Positions 8,908 through 19,238 are shown, counted from the first letter of the stretch. The stretch: DNA of 64,000 nt from Candidatus Sulfotelmatobacter sp. (GCA_025462865.1 JAOAPI010000029.1:1-64000); one strand, 5' to 3'. Notes: generated by a model not told the origin, from the sequence alone. A program made the numbers and translations.

Positions 8908-9531
8908 TTACAAGAATCGGGTCGTTCCATAAATCAACACATCAACGATCAAACCGGTAATCACTACGAAATACCAATAGTCGGAATTAATCGCGGCGTC
9001 CGCCAGACGCGTCCCTTCCATTTTTGGAGTAAGCGAAATGGCAAAGAGCACCAGCGTTTCAATCAACTCGGTCACCAGATGTCCGGAGTGCATTCCAATG
9101 AGAACCCATACCGTCGATGAATAAGCATCGTCTGACCAGCGACAGTTCAATGTCGTGAACTCGAACACGCGGAAAGCTGTAGCCACTAATGCAAACAACG
9201 CGAGTACAAGCAGGCCGTTCCTGACCGCGCGGCGATCCCCTTCGGGAGCGCGCCTTCTGACCCACCATGCGGGCGCGAGGCTGAATACGAAGATCAGCGC
9301 GTTCGTCACACCGTATGTCAATGCTGGTGGTAGATGTCCGGGCGGCCAGTCCGTGGAGCGGGTTCGCAGATAGAAATATGTGGCGAACATCAGGGCAAAC
9401 ATCATGCCCTCAATCGCCATATAGAAGACGTTGGCGAGCCATGTAGTATTGCGATGGCCGAAAGCTACGCTCGGCAAGCTGGAAACATCCAGAGTCAACG
9501 GCCTGCGAATTGGCTCGTTTATCGAACCCAT
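8908..9531 (-). CDS. ctaE: Cytochrome c oxidase subunit III
   Basis: FYMAIEGMMFALMFATYFYLR, GMHSGHLVTELIET and DYWYFVVITGLIVDVLIY motifs. Confidence 0.9.
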   Translation of the reverse strand: MGSINEPIRRPLTLDVSSLPSVAFGHRNTTWLANVFYMAIEGMMFALMFATYFYLRTRSTDWPPGHLPPALTYGVTNALIFVFSLAPAWWVRRRAPEGDRRAVRNGLLVLALFALVATAFRVFEFTTLNCRWSDDAYSSTVWVLIGMHSGHLVTELIETLVLFAISLTPKMEGTRLADAAINSDYWYFVVITGLIVDVLIYGTTRFL

Positions 9532-11456
9532 ATCTCCCCACTTGGCCGGGGTGTCGGAGATTGCCCGCGTGGCCACAGCCATCCGATCATAGTTACGATC
9601 ACTGGTGGTGCTCCGATAGGTACCGCCCACGGCGTAAAGATCGATCCTACGAATGCCGCGGAAACTGTGAGCGCAGTCAAAAACGGCCAGATGCTCGGAC
9701 CTGGGTCTTCGTCTTTATGTTGTGGATCGGTATCAAGGCTATGGGTCACCAGAGTCTCGCGAATATCGTCGCGCAATCCCACGACTACAGGTTGATCCGG
9801 CGGGTCTTCCCACAAAGGATCCCGGCCGCTGACGGTAGGAACATGAAGAAAGTTGTAAGGAGGAGGCGGAGACGACATCGACCATTCCAGGCCAGCGTCT
9901 CCCCATGGATTGTTTCCCGCAATTTTACCCATGCGCAGACTGCGAATAACGTTGGCAAGAAAGACCAGCAATCCGGCGGTCATGAAGACCACACCACTGG
10001 ACGCGAGTACGTTCAGCCCCTGCCAATGCATATCAGCGCCGTAGGTATAGACACGACGCGGCATGCCGCGTAATCCGAGAAAATGCAATGTAAAAAATGT
10101 CGTGTTGAAGCCGATGAAGAAGAGCCAGAAATGCCACGTTCCCAGGGTTGTATTTGCCATTCGTCCAGTGATCTTCGGAAACCAGAAATAGATGCCGGCG
10201 AACATAGGGAAGAGAGCGCCGCCGATGAGGACATAATGGAAGTGAGCAACGACAAAATAGGTATCGTGCACTTGCAAATCCACCGGTACCGAAGCAAGCA
10301 TGACTCCCGATAATCCACCGATCAAGAAAACGAAGAAGAATCCGAAACACCAGAGCATGGGCAATTGAAGCTGCAGCCGTCCGGTCCACATCGTTGCCAC
10401 CCAGCAGAAGAACTGCAGTCCAGTGGGAATCACGATCATTAAGCTGGCTGCAGTAAAAAAACTTTCGCTTAACTGAGGCAAACCGGTGGCAAACATGTGG
10501 TGCACCCATACGCTGAAGCCAATAAAACCTGTGGCCACGACAGAGACGACAATTGGCGTGTATCCAAGAATGCGGCGCCGCGAGAAGCATTCCACCAGCG
10601 TTGAGACGATAGCGGCGCCCGGAAGGAAAATGATGTAAACCTCGGGATGTCCGAAAAACCAGAACAGGTGCTGGTAGAGCAACACATCTCCGCCCTGGGC
10701 TGGATTGAAGAAATGAGTGCCCACCAGACGATCCAGCAGCAGCAGACCGCTAGCGATCATCACGGCAGGCATCGCGAATATTACGGCCATCGATATCACA
10801 AGCTTTTCCCAAAGGAGAATTGGCATGCGATTCAAAGTCATACCGGGAGCACGATGCCGCAAGATTGTGGTTGCGATGCAGATGGCAACACCGAGCGCTG
10901 AGACCTCGGTGAAAGTGATCATCTGCGACCAGATGTCGGCGCGATGTCCTGGTGAATACGCGGGTCCGGACAGTGGCACATAGGCAAACCATCCGACATC
11001 GGGTCCCGTGTTGGTCACAAAACCGCCCCAGAGGACCAAAGCCCCGCCGACGTAGAGGTAATAACTAAAGGCGTTCAATCGCGGAAACGCTATGTTGCGA
11101 GCTCCGCACATCAGCGGAACGATGTACACTCCGAAACCCTGGAACATCATGGGCACGGCAAACAAGAAAATCATGGTGCTGCCGTGCATGGTAAAAACTT
11201 GGTTGTACAGATCAGGGCCTATCAACGAGTTTTCCGGCCGTATGAGTTGCAGCCGGATCATCGCCGCCAGCACACCGCCTAATAGCAAGAAGATAAACGC
11301 GGTCACCATAAAACGGATTCCGATAACCGTATGATGAGTATTGCTGAACCATCCCAAGAAGCCTTTCGGTTGACACCAGGTGCGAGCCAGACGGCGGGCG
11401 AGTTCCGACTTGCCCGTGTCCTGATCGTTCGCGATGATGGGTTCCGCAACCGTCAA
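9519..11456 (-). CDS. ctaD: Cytochrome c oxidase subunit I
   Basis: TMHGSTMIFLFAVP, QHLFWFFGHPEVYIIFLPG, VHHMFATGLP, VHDTYFVVAHFHYVL motifs; C-terminal TM extension. Confidence 0.97.
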   Translation of the reverse strand: MTVAEPIIANDQDTGKSELARRLARTWCQPKGFLGWFSNTHHTVIGIRFMVTAFIFLLLGGVLAAMIRLQLIRPENSLIGPDLYNQVFTMHGSTMIFLFAVPMMFQGFGVYIVPLMCGARNIAFPRLNAFSYYLYVGGALVLWGGFVTNTGPDVGWFAYVPLSGPAYSPGHRADIWSQMITFTEVSALGVAICIATTILRHRAPGMTLNRMPILLWEKLVISMAVIFAMPAVMIASGLLLLDRLVGTHFFNPAQGGDVLLYQHLFWFFGHPEVYIIFLPGAAIVSTLVECFSRRRILGYTPIVVSVVATGFIGFSVWVHHMFATGLPQLSESFFTAASLMIVIPTGLQFFCWVATMWTGRLQLQLPMLWCFGFFFVFLIGGLSGVMLASVPVDLQVHDTYFVVAHFHYVLIGGALFPMFAGIYFWFPKITGRMANTTLGTWHFWLFFIGFNTTFFTLHFLGLRGMPRRVYTYGADMHWQGLNVLASSGVVFMTAGLLVFLANVIRSLRMGKIAGNNPWGDAGLEWSMSSPPPPYNFLHVPTVSGRDPLWEDPPDQPVVVGLRDDIRETLVTHSLDTDPQHKDEDPGPSIWPFLTALTVSAAFVGSIFTPWAVPIGAPPVIVTMIGWLWPRGQSPTPRPSGEIWVR

Positions 11457-11468
11457 ACTCTTCTCTCC

Positions 11469-12491
11469 TTAGTGAAGACTTTGTAAGTACACAACCAGCG
11501 CCTGGAGATCATCAGCCGCGAGCGGGTTTGGTGACATTTCAGTCCCTGGCTTGATGCGTTGCGGATCGACAATCCAACCTGCCAGCGCGCCAGCGGTATT
11601 GGGCAACGTTTCGGCAGCAATCATGTTCCGGCTGGCGACGTGGGTGAGGTCGGGACCGAACCGCGAACCGGCATCCGTCCCACGAATGGTGTGGCACATC
11701 AGACAGGCGTGTGTAAGAAAGACTTCGCGTCCACGAGCGGCATCAGTACTCGACGGTTCACGGGCCGGCTTCAGTTGTTGCTGCTGCCACGCCTGGAATT
11801 GATCCACTGGTTCCGCAACAATCGAAAATCCCATATGCGCATGCTGCAACCCACAAAACTCGGCGCATTGGCCGTGATAAATTCCGGCTTTATCGATTTC
11901 GAACCAGAAAGCCGACGAATACCCCGGCAACAAATCGCGCTTGCCTGTAATGCTGGGCGCCCAAAAACTATGAATCACATCCATCGAATTGGTGAGGACA
12001 ACGACTGGAGTGTTGATCGGAACGTGGATTTCATTGGCAGTCGTAATAGTCTGATCCGCCTGGGAATTCGGGTAAGAAATTTCCCACCACCACTGGTGGC
12101 CGGTGATCTGGATCGTGACTGGATTCTTAGAAGTCAGGCCTTCAACACGCTTGCCAGTGACCACGCTCAGCACAAGAATGAGGAACAACGTTATGACGGT
12201 TATGCCAACCGCGGAGGCAACGCCCCAACTGGCACGGCGATCGCCCTCTTCGTCCTTTTCGAGAATGGGAAGAGGATGGTCGGCGATAACGCCACTCTTC
12301 GCAGCGGCGCTGGCAAAGGCGACGATCATGAGAACGAAGACCGCGAAAAGAATCCAAAACGTGATCCAGTACAACCACTCGATATGGCCGGCCTGCGGAG
12401 CCGCGGGATGCAATACGTGATGGTGTCCCGGATCAAGCGTCATAGCCTGCGCCAGAAAACGTAAGGGCACGAACGTGAATCCTGAGTTCAC
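11469..12491 (-). CDS. ctaC: Cytochrome c oxidase subunit II with C-terminal cytochrome c domain
   Basis: GHQWWWEISYP, GQCAEFCGLQHAHM (CuA) and CLMCH heme site. Confidence 0.95.
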   Translation of the reverse strand: MNSGFTFVPLRFLAQAMTLDPGHHHVLHPAAPQAGHIEWLYWITFWILFAVFVLMIVAFASAAAKSGVIADHPLPILEKDEEGDRRASWGVASAVGITVITLFLILVLSVVTGKRVEGLTSKNPVTIQITGHQWWWEISYPNSQADQTITTANEIHVPINTPVVVLTNSMDVIHSFWAPSITGKRDLLPGYSSAFWFEIDKAGIYHGQCAEFCGLQHAHMGFSIVAEPVDQFQAWQQQQLKPAREPSSTDAARGREVFLTHACLMCHTIRGTDAGSRFGPDLTHVASRNMIAAETLPNTAGALAGWIVDPQRIKPGTEMSPNPLAADDLQALVVYLQSLH

Positions 12492-13042
12492 TTGTGCTGC
12501 TCCGGGACGCCGGTAATTCCGGTAGGTTTCTGCTCGGAAGTGGACGACTCCGATGGTTTAACGTTCATCTGATCGGGACGATTGGGGGAAACCCCTTTGG
12601 GCAATAATCCAGCCAGCGAACGAACATAAGCCGCAAGTTCCCAACCCTGGTATTCGGGAATGCGATTGCGAAAGGAAGGCATTCCATTCGGTCGGCCTTG
12701 CATGATTGTCGCAAAGATATTTCCCGGCTCGCTGCCGTAAATCCAATCGCGATCCATCAGCGGGGGCCCGATTCCGCCTCCCCCGTGCGCGTGACAACCT
12801 ACGCAGTTGTACTGCTCGAAAAGTTTTTGCCCTTCGGAGACTGCATAAGCACTCTCCTGGTACATGTTTGAACTCGGCGGGGTAGGGATCGAGGTTGCAC
12901 CCGGATTGAGACCGCTGATCTGAATGGTGTTCAGAATGTCATTTGCAGGCGGAGGCTGTCGCAGGATTCGGTCTTCGCGCTGACACGATACCAGAACGCT
13001 TGCAATTGCAAACAGCAAACCGAGTTGCAGACGCAAGCGCAT
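12488..13042 (-). CDS. Periplasmic cytochrome c lipoprotein, candidate electron acceptor for the PQQ dehydrogenase
   Basis: Lipobox VLVSC; CVGCHAHGGGGIGPPLMD; next to the PQQ dehydrogenase and MxaJ-like genes. Confidence 0.85.
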   Translation of the reverse strand: MRLRLQLGLLFAIASVLVSCQREDRILRQPPPANDILNTIQISGLNPGATSIPTPPSSNMYQESAYAVSEGQKLFEQYNCVGCHAHGGGGIGPPLMDRDWIYGSEPGNIFATIMQGRPNGMPSFRNRIPEYQGWELAAYVRSLAGLLPKGVSPNRPDQMNVKPSESSTSEQKPTGITGVPEQHK

Positions 13043-13863
13043 CAGTTCACCTCACCCGCACTTTTGGCGATTGAGGCAAGCGGTAGTTGCGGAACCCCGT
13101 ATTGATCCAGAATGTCGCGTATTTCGCCCTCCCGCCTAGAGAGAATTGCTTCCACCTCGTTTCGCAAGGAAACATTTCCCTTGCAAACTCCCATTGAGAT
13201 AGCAAAGGTAAAAGGCAATCCTGGAGGATCAACTTCAGGTTCAACCGGCGTAAGCACCAGACTGCCACGATATTTCTGTGCAAAGTAGCCAGCCAGTGGA
13301 CCCCAGACCACCGCTACGTCTACTTGACGGTCGGCAACCGCTTGCACAATCGAACCAGCGCCATCGCCTGCCGTGTCGAAGCCGACAATCGCACCTTGCA
13401 AACCGCGCCTGGCCAGAGCTTCGCCGGGCGGCGTGTATTCCTCGTCCAAAACTTGGATTCCAATCTTTAGTCGGTGAAGCTCCGGCGAGTTGAATCCCGA
13501 TACGAAATCCAATCGCTGAGCGCGGCTCGAAACAAATAAGTACGTGGACCGATAGTATGGGCTTGTTGTGAGAATTGAACGATAGTTGCTTGGAATTCCA
13601 ATCAGCAGGTCACATCGTGACTTATCGAGATACTCCCTCACGAAACCGCGCCCCATCCTTTGCCACACGTAACTGAGTTGTGCGTGCAGATCCTCGGCAA
13701 TGAGGGCGGCGATTCGATTCTCAAAGCCCTCCCTCTTCATATTCGAGAACGGCATATTATTCGGATCGGCGCACACGTGAAGTTCGCGTGTCTGCCCGAC
13801 CGCTGTGATCCCAGAAAGCAGAACGGTGAAACCCGCACATAATCTAAGGAAGAGCGAAGACAT
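13042..13863 (-). CDS. Quinoprotein dehydrogenase-associated periplasmic solute-binding protein (MxaJ/XoxJ-like)
   Basis: ELHVCADPNNMPFSNMKREGFENRIA...YVWQRMGRGFVREYL, typical of MxaJ-like proteins; overlaps the PQQ dehydrogenase gene. Confidence 0.88.
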   Translation of the reverse strand: MSSLFLRLCAGFTVLLSGITAVGQTRELHVCADPNNMPFSNMKREGFENRIAALIAEDLHAQLSYVWQRMGRGFVREYLDKSRCDLLIGIPSNYRSILTTSPYYRSTYLFVSSRAQRLDFVSGFNSPELHRLKIGIQVLDEEYTPPGEALARRGLQGAIVGFDTAGDGAGSIVQAVADRQVDVAVVWGPLAGYFAQKYRGSLVLTPVEPEVDPPGLPFTFAISMGVCKGNVSLRNEVEAILSRREGEIRDILDQYGVPQLPLASIAKSAGEVN

Positions 13864-15778
13864 AGAGCATGCCTCCCTTATTTGTGTAGTGGGGCAGGTC
13901 CTTCATGGCATTCGCAAATCCTAGCGCCGCGGATTCATCACGCGCATCCAATCCGCCGGCCACGATGGCTCCGGCCCAACCCCCGACTCCCGACAAGATC
14001 GCGACATATTGCTTTCCATCTGGTCCTTTATAAGTCGTGGGCTGTCCGATGATTCCGGAGCCTGTCTTGAACTGCCAGAGCAATGTCCCACTATGTGCGT
14101 CGACGGCCTTGAACCACCCGTCGAGCGTGCCATAGAAGACGATGTCGCCGGCGGTTACAAGCGCACCGCTCCATACTGGAAAGTGATCTTGATTTGTCCA
14201 TACCACTTTGCCTTCAATTGGATCCCATGCGGTGAACTCTCCGCCATAACCTCCCGGCCCGTCATACATACGCACGTTCGCGCCAACATAAGGTGTGCCC
14301 GCGATGTAATTGGGTGTCAGGTCTTCTTCATCCATGCATAAGTGGTTGTGAGGGATGTAAAGCAAGCCGGTGCGCGGAGAAAAGGCGGAAGGCTGCCAGT
14401 CCTTAGCCCCGGGTGAAGCCGGACACAAGCCTTGTACTACTTTTCCCGTAATCGGGCGTTTCTCTTCCACGTATTGCAACTGTCCTGTCTTCAGATCAAC
14501 GCCGCGGCTGGTCGTAATGGGTGCAAAAACATTCGCGGATAAAACTTCTCCCGTCGTGCGATCCATGACATAGACGTACCCGTTGCGATCCGGATGGACA
14601 AGAACCTTGCGGTTTTGCCCATTGATCGGAAGATCGAGCAGAATGTTTTCGTTCACCGCGTCATAGTCGTACAGGTCATGGGGACTGAACTGATAGAACC
14701 AGACGGCCTCGCCTGTATCTGGGTCGCGGGCAAAGATTCCGGAAGTAAACTTATTGTCCCCGGGACGTGCCTCGGCGTCCCAAGGGCCAGGATTAGCTGT
14801 GCCGTAATAAATAAGATTCAGCTGCGGATCATACGAAATCCATCCCCAGACGGTGCCGCCACCAATTTTCCATGAATCCGGTGGCCAGGTTTTCACTCCT
14901 AAATCCTGGCCTCTATCTTGCGGATAAAAGGGTTTGAATCGTGGTCCAATCAACACGTCTTTATCCGGACCTGCGGTGTAAGCTCTCCAAACAATTTTTC
15001 CCGTCTTTCCGTCAAGAGCCGTCAACCACCCGCGCACTCCAAACTCGCCGCCGCTGTTCCCGACCAGAACTTTGCCTTTGACCACCAGCGGAGCCATGGT
15101 CATGCTCTCGCCCTTGTTGATATCACCTACCCGCGTTTTCCATACTTCTCGCCCTGTAACAGCGTCGACCGCCACGGTTTGATTGTCCAAGGTGTTGTAG
15201 TAGATCTTGCCGTCGTCATAAGATGCGCCCCGATTGACTACATCGCAGCATGCCACTCCTTGCGAAGCGGGCGTTGGCAATGGCTCGTACACCCACTTCA
15301 TCGGCGCGCCTGGCTTCGTGAGATCCAACGCATAGAGGTTGTTAGGAAATGGAGTGACGATGTACATCGTGTTGTTCACGACCAAGGGTGCTGCTTCATG
15401 CCCGTGAGTCATTCCCGTCGAGAAGGTAAACGCCAGCTTCAGAGTTTTCACGTTGCTGGCGTTAAGCTGATCGAGTGAACTATAGCGCGTGCTGGCGTAG
15501 TCCTTGGCGGGGCGAACCCACTGACCGTCGTCGCCCTCAAGCTGGCCTTGATATGGATGGGGTTGGTAATTGCGCTCTATCGTAGGCTGCAGTATTAAGG
15601 GCTTTTGAGCGAAAGCACTACGTTCGCCCGCGAACCCGCCGAGGAGGACGAGGCAGAGAGCTGGAATAGCTGGCCAACACTTGCATGCAGCCAGGTGGGA
15701 CGTTTCGTTAGAACTTACCAAAGCGACCTCGCCGTGCCATATGAATGTTGAAAATACGCACCTCTGATGCGTGAACAA
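13844..15778 (-). CDS. PQQ-dependent methanol/ethanol-family dehydrogenase, apparent XoxF/ExaF type
   Basis: Vicinal GVACCDVV cysteines; WGWISYDPQLNLIYYGTANPGPWD; SPHDLYDYDAVNE with an extra Asp two residues after the catalytic-type Asp. Confidence 0.9.
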   Translation of the reverse strand: MFTHQRCVFSTFIWHGEVALVSSNETSHLAACKCWPAIPALCLVLLGGFAGERSAFAQKPLILQPTIERNYQPHPYQGQLEGDDGQWVRPAKDYASTRYSSLDQLNASNVKTLKLAFTFSTGMTHGHEAAPLVVNNTMYIVTPFPNNLYALDLTKPGAPMKWVYEPLPTPASQGVACCDVVNRGASYDDGKIYYNTLDNQTVAVDAVTGREVWKTRVGDINKGESMTMAPLVVKGKVLVGNSGGEFGVRGWLTALDGKTGKIVWRAYTAGPDKDVLIGPRFKPFYPQDRGQDLGVKTWPPDSWKIGGGTVWGWISYDPQLNLIYYGTANPGPWDAEARPGDNKFTSGIFARDPDTGEAVWFYQFSPHDLYDYDAVNENILLDLPINGQNRKVLVHPDRNGYVYVMDRTTGEVLSANVFAPITTSRGVDLKTGQLQYVEEKRPITGKVVQGLCPASPGAKDWQPSAFSPRTGLLYIPHNHLCMDEEDLTPNYIAGTPYVGANVRMYDGPGGYGGEFTAWDPIEGKVVWTNQDHFPVWSGALVTAGDIVFYGTLDGWFKAVDAHSGTLLWQFKTGSGIIGQPTTYKGPDGKQYVAILSGVGGWAGAIVAGGLDARDESAALGFANAMKDLPHYTNKGGMLYVFALP

Positions 15779-15854
15779 GAGAGAGAGGTTGGCGAGGACT
15801 TAACCGCTGCAACCCTCGCCATGCGAGGGGAATCCAACCGGCACCACATTTAAT

Positions 15855-16982
15855 ATGCGCGCCTTTCTCAGTACCGTCGGATTGGCATTGATTGTTCTTC
15901 TTCTGGTCGATGTCTTCAAAGCAGTAGTTCTGGCGAGAAGGGCTCGGGGCCAGTTCAGGATTACGCACTTGTTTTATCGATCGACGTGGCCGATCTTTGC
16001 GACAATCGGACGCAGAATCGAATCGGGGCAGCGGCGGGAGACGTTTCTCGGAATTTACGGTCCACTTTCACTGCTGCTGCTGTTCTTCTTCTGGGCTCTT
16101 GGCCTCATTCTCGGCTTTGCATTAGTTCGCTGGTCGGCGACAGGAACCGACGCAAGCATGCATTCCTTCTGGGATGCTCTTTACCATAGCGGGGCAAGTT
16201 TTCTTAGTGTGGGAGCTGGCGACACTCCGAATGGCTTTTCACGATGGATCACAATCTCCGAAGCCGGGCTCGGATTTAGTTTTCTGGCTCTGGTGATTGG
16301 CTATTTGCCGGTGTTTTATCAGTCCTTTTCCCGGCGCGAACTTCATATCTCTCTACTCGATGCTCGTGCAGGCTCGCCCCCGTCAGCGGGCGAACTGATT
16401 GCCCGGCAAGGCAACTATCCACGGCAACTCGAACGCCAACTTGCCGCTTGGGAAGAGTGGGCAGCGGATCTGTTACAGGATGAGCTGTCCTATCCGATGC
16501 TCGCCTACTTTCGGTCACAACACCTGAATCAGTCGTGGATGGGAGCTCTCGTCGCCATCACAGACACAAGTGCCCTCGTTTTTCTGAGCGCGAAGGATGA
16601 ATTGAAGCATCAGGCGGAAGCGACTTTCGCAATGGCAAGACATGCGCTCATTGATAGCTCCAAAGTCTTGGGCTTGGACCCGCATCCAAATGGAATCGAT
16701 AGACTTACCCCCGCAGCGTTCGGCGAGATCCGAAAAATCGTCAAGAATGCCAACGCTGCACTCGACTCCCAATTACTGCGGGATGAAGATATCGTCAGGC
16801 TGCGCGCTTCTTATGAAGCCTATGCGGATGCACTTGGTTTACATCTGTTAATGGCCATTCCCCCTTGGATTCCGAAAGATAATTCCGCCGACAACTGGCG
16901 AATTACTTCCGCGAAGCAACCGCAGCCTGTATTCGCTGTATCCGATCCATTCCATGAGGAAGAGGATGAGCGAAGCGCTTAA
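15855..16982 (+). CDS. Two-TM ion-channel domain membrane protein
   Basis: Hydrophobic N-terminal helices, pore-like FWDALYHSGASFLSVGAGDTPNGFSRW, then a soluble C-terminus. Confidence 0.72.
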   Translation: MRAFLSTVGLALIVLLLVDVFKAVVLARRARGQFRITHLFYRSTWPIFATIGRRIESGQRRETFLGIYGPLSLLLLFFFWALGLILGFALVRWSATGTDASMHSFWDALYHSGASFLSVGAGDTPNGFSRWITISEAGLGFSFLALVIGYLPVFYQSFSRRELHISLLDARAGSPPSAGELIARQGNYPRQLERQLAAWEEWAADLLQDELSYPMLAYFRSQHLNQSWMGALVAITDTSALVFLSAKDELKHQAEATFAMARHALIDSSKVLGLDPHPNGIDRLTPAAFGEIRKIVKNANAALDSQLLRDEDIVRLRASYEAYADALGLHLLMAIPPWIPKDNSADNWRITSAKQPQPVFAVSDPFHEEEDERSA

Positions 16983-16993
16983 TGTCTTTGGGA

Positions 16994-17467
16994 TCAGCGA
17001 GGCGCAAGAACGATTCTTGCCTCTGCCAGACGCCGTTCTTCGACTTGGTCGTGTTGCGTGCGAGCGCGGCTGGCCAAGTGGTCAAAGTTCATGCCTTGTA
17101 GACGCGAATCTACTTCTTGCAACGCCTTCAACGCGTCCCAAAGAGCGAGCTTGCCTAGGATACCCAACGCCAGAAATTCCAGCGCTTCGAACGTGGCAAG
17201 GCTGTGACTATCACTCGTGAGCTTGATCCGGCTGACCTTTTCACTCATCCAAGCGCTAAATTCTTTTAGCCTGTCGGATCCTGTGCCAATCCGGTCAGCG
17301 AGGTTCTTCAGCGTGGTGCGGTCCGCCTCAACCTCTTTCAAAATCAACGCGGCAAGATCACCGAGCGGATCACCTGGGTATTTATCTTGCAGGGCCTTGA
17401 GAAGATCTATCGCGAGCGTGGCACCCGCCAAGTGGTCATGCAGATAAATTGCTAGAGGATGGTCCAT
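16994..17467 (-). CDS. Conserved hypothetical protein, helical, possibly ferritin-like
   Basis: MDHPLAIYLHDHLAGATLAIDLLKAL...EADRTTLKNLADRIG; coherent helical ORF. Confidence 0.65.
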   Translation of the reverse strand: MDHPLAIYLHDHLAGATLAIDLLKALQDKYPGDPLGDLAALILKEVEADRTTLKNLADRIGTGSDRLKEFSAWMSEKVSRIKLTSDSHSLATFEALEFLALGILGKLALWDALKALQEVDSRLQGMNFDHLASRARTQHDQVEERRLAEARIVLAPR

Positions 17468-17775
17468 ATTGCAGAATGCGAATCGCAAGCCCAGTCGTAT
17501 ATGAGATGACGAAGGTTCTCCGACAGTTGTGCATCCTCTGAAATCAGCGTTGCTGAAGACACGCCAACATACGGGCGACCGACTCGACCCAATTTCCGTC
17601 AAACTTTCCGCAGATTTGTGACATCTAAGCCGCAGTCCCATTCTCCAGGCTGGGTAAGAACAAGAAGGGAGAATCCCTGAACCCATGGATAAGGATGGAT
17701 AAAGGTTAAGCTGGACCGGCGGTTGGGAGAGGCAATTGACAGCATGATTCTGAATCGTCCAGGGTTGGGTGACGT

Positions 17776-18666
17776 ATGGCGCTAGATGCCAATCGGGCCG
17801 AAAAGCCTGTGCGGAAGCTGCGTAAGCTTCTCAAGAAAATGCCTTCCGTGCCAGGGGCTGACGAGGTTCACGATTTTCGCACAAGCTCTCGCCGCATCGA
17901 GGCAATGCTACAGTCGCTCTCTCTCAATTCCGGAAATAAGTGCCGGCGGATTTTGAAGGAGCTATCACGTCTGCGAAAGCGGGCGGGTAAGGTGCGAGAC
18001 ATGGACGTGCTCACCGACTATCTATTGGGTCTATCTCACCTCGAGAAGGAAAAGGAATGCTCTGTCCAACTGCTCGAGCATCTCGGAGCGCAACGCCAAA
18101 GATATGCCAAGAAGTTTGACTCCGCGAGAGAACAATCTGCGTCGGAACTAAACAAAAGATTGAAACAAATCTCGATGGTTAAAGTCTTGCCCTCGAATGG
18201 GAAAAAGAATCCGAACGGAGACTCGGTGTCCGCCGAGGTGACCGCATCGGCACTAAAGCTGCTTGCTGGCTTAACACAGCCCACGCGCTTGGGGAAGACG
18301 AACTTGCACCCGTATCGCCTGAAAGTGAAGGAACTACGAAACCTGTTGCAAATGGCTGAAGATTCCGATCAACAGGAATTTGTACAGCGTTTGGGCCAAG
18401 TGAAGGATGCTATAGGCGAATGGCATGATTGGGAAGAACTCGTGGCGATTGCAAGAGAGGTGCTCGATCACGGTGCAAATTGTCAACTTTTACCAGAACT
18501 ACGCAGGATTACAGAGACGAAGTACCGGAATGGCCTAAATTTAGCCGAGGCCATGAGAAAGAAATTCTTGAGAATGCCCGTGAGCGGAGATAGACGCAGT
18601 GCGCAGCATCGCCAGCGCGGACCTGCAGAACCGGTATGGTTAGCTACCGCCGCACTCGTAGCTTGA
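17776..18666 (+). CDS. CHAD domain protein
   Basis: VHDFRTSSRRIEAMLQSL and LHPYRLKVKELRNLLQMAED His/Lys/Arg pattern of CHAD domains. Confidence 0.88.
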   Translation: MALDANRAEKPVRKLRKLLKKMPSVPGADEVHDFRTSSRRIEAMLQSLSLNSGNKCRRILKELSRLRKRAGKVRDMDVLTDYLLGLSHLEKEKECSVQLLEHLGAQRQRYAKKFDSAREQSASELNKRLKQISMVKVLPSNGKKNPNGDSVSAEVTASALKLLAGLTQPTRLGKTNLHPYRLKVKELRNLLQMAEDSDQQEFVQRLGQVKDAIGEWHDWEELVAIAREVLDHGANCQLLPELRRITETKYRNGLNLAEAMRKKFLRMPVSGDRRSAQHRQRGPAEPVWLATAALVA

Positions 18667-18672
18667 GTTGAT

Positions 18673-19238
18673 TTGCCAAGAAGGAGCTATTTGACGCTGA
18701 AGCGCAAACCCGTAACAGGCGCGAGAAGAAGTGCCTCAGATGTCTCCAGCCGCATCGACGTCATCATCGAGACGCCAAAAGGTAGCAGAAACAAAATCAA
18801 ATACGATCCTTCGAGCCGAAGATTTAAACTCTCCAAAATCATGCCCGAAGGTATGAGTTTTCCCTACGATTTTGGCTTTGTACCGTCCACAAAGGCTGCT
18901 GACGGAGATCCGTTGGACGTCCTCGCTCTCACCGACGAGCCACTGTTCCCAGGCTGCCTGGTCGAATGCAACCTGATTGGAGCCATCGAATCGGAGCAAC
19001 AGGAGCAAGGCCAGAGAAATCGCAATGATCGCCTGGTCGCCGTGGCGGAGCAATCGCTCCTTTATTCCGAAATCAAAACTCTCAAAGATATGATCCGAAA
19101 GTGCTTCAGCAGATCGACGCCTTTTTCGTGAATTATCAAAAGGTTCGTGATATCAAGGTGACAATCCTCGGGCATGCTGGACCACAAGGAGCGCGGCAGA
19201 TCCTTGCCAAGGTAGGAAATCGCGGTAAAGCAGCGTGA
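18673..19238 (+). pseudogene. ppa: Inorganic pyrophosphatase with an apparent 1-nt frameshift near 19090
   Basis: KIKYDPSSRRFKLSKIMPEGMSFPYDFGFVPST...DGDPLDVLAL; after 19091 the frame shifts to DPKVLQQIDAFFVNYQKVRDIKVTILGHAGPQGARQILAKV*. Confidence 0.8.
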
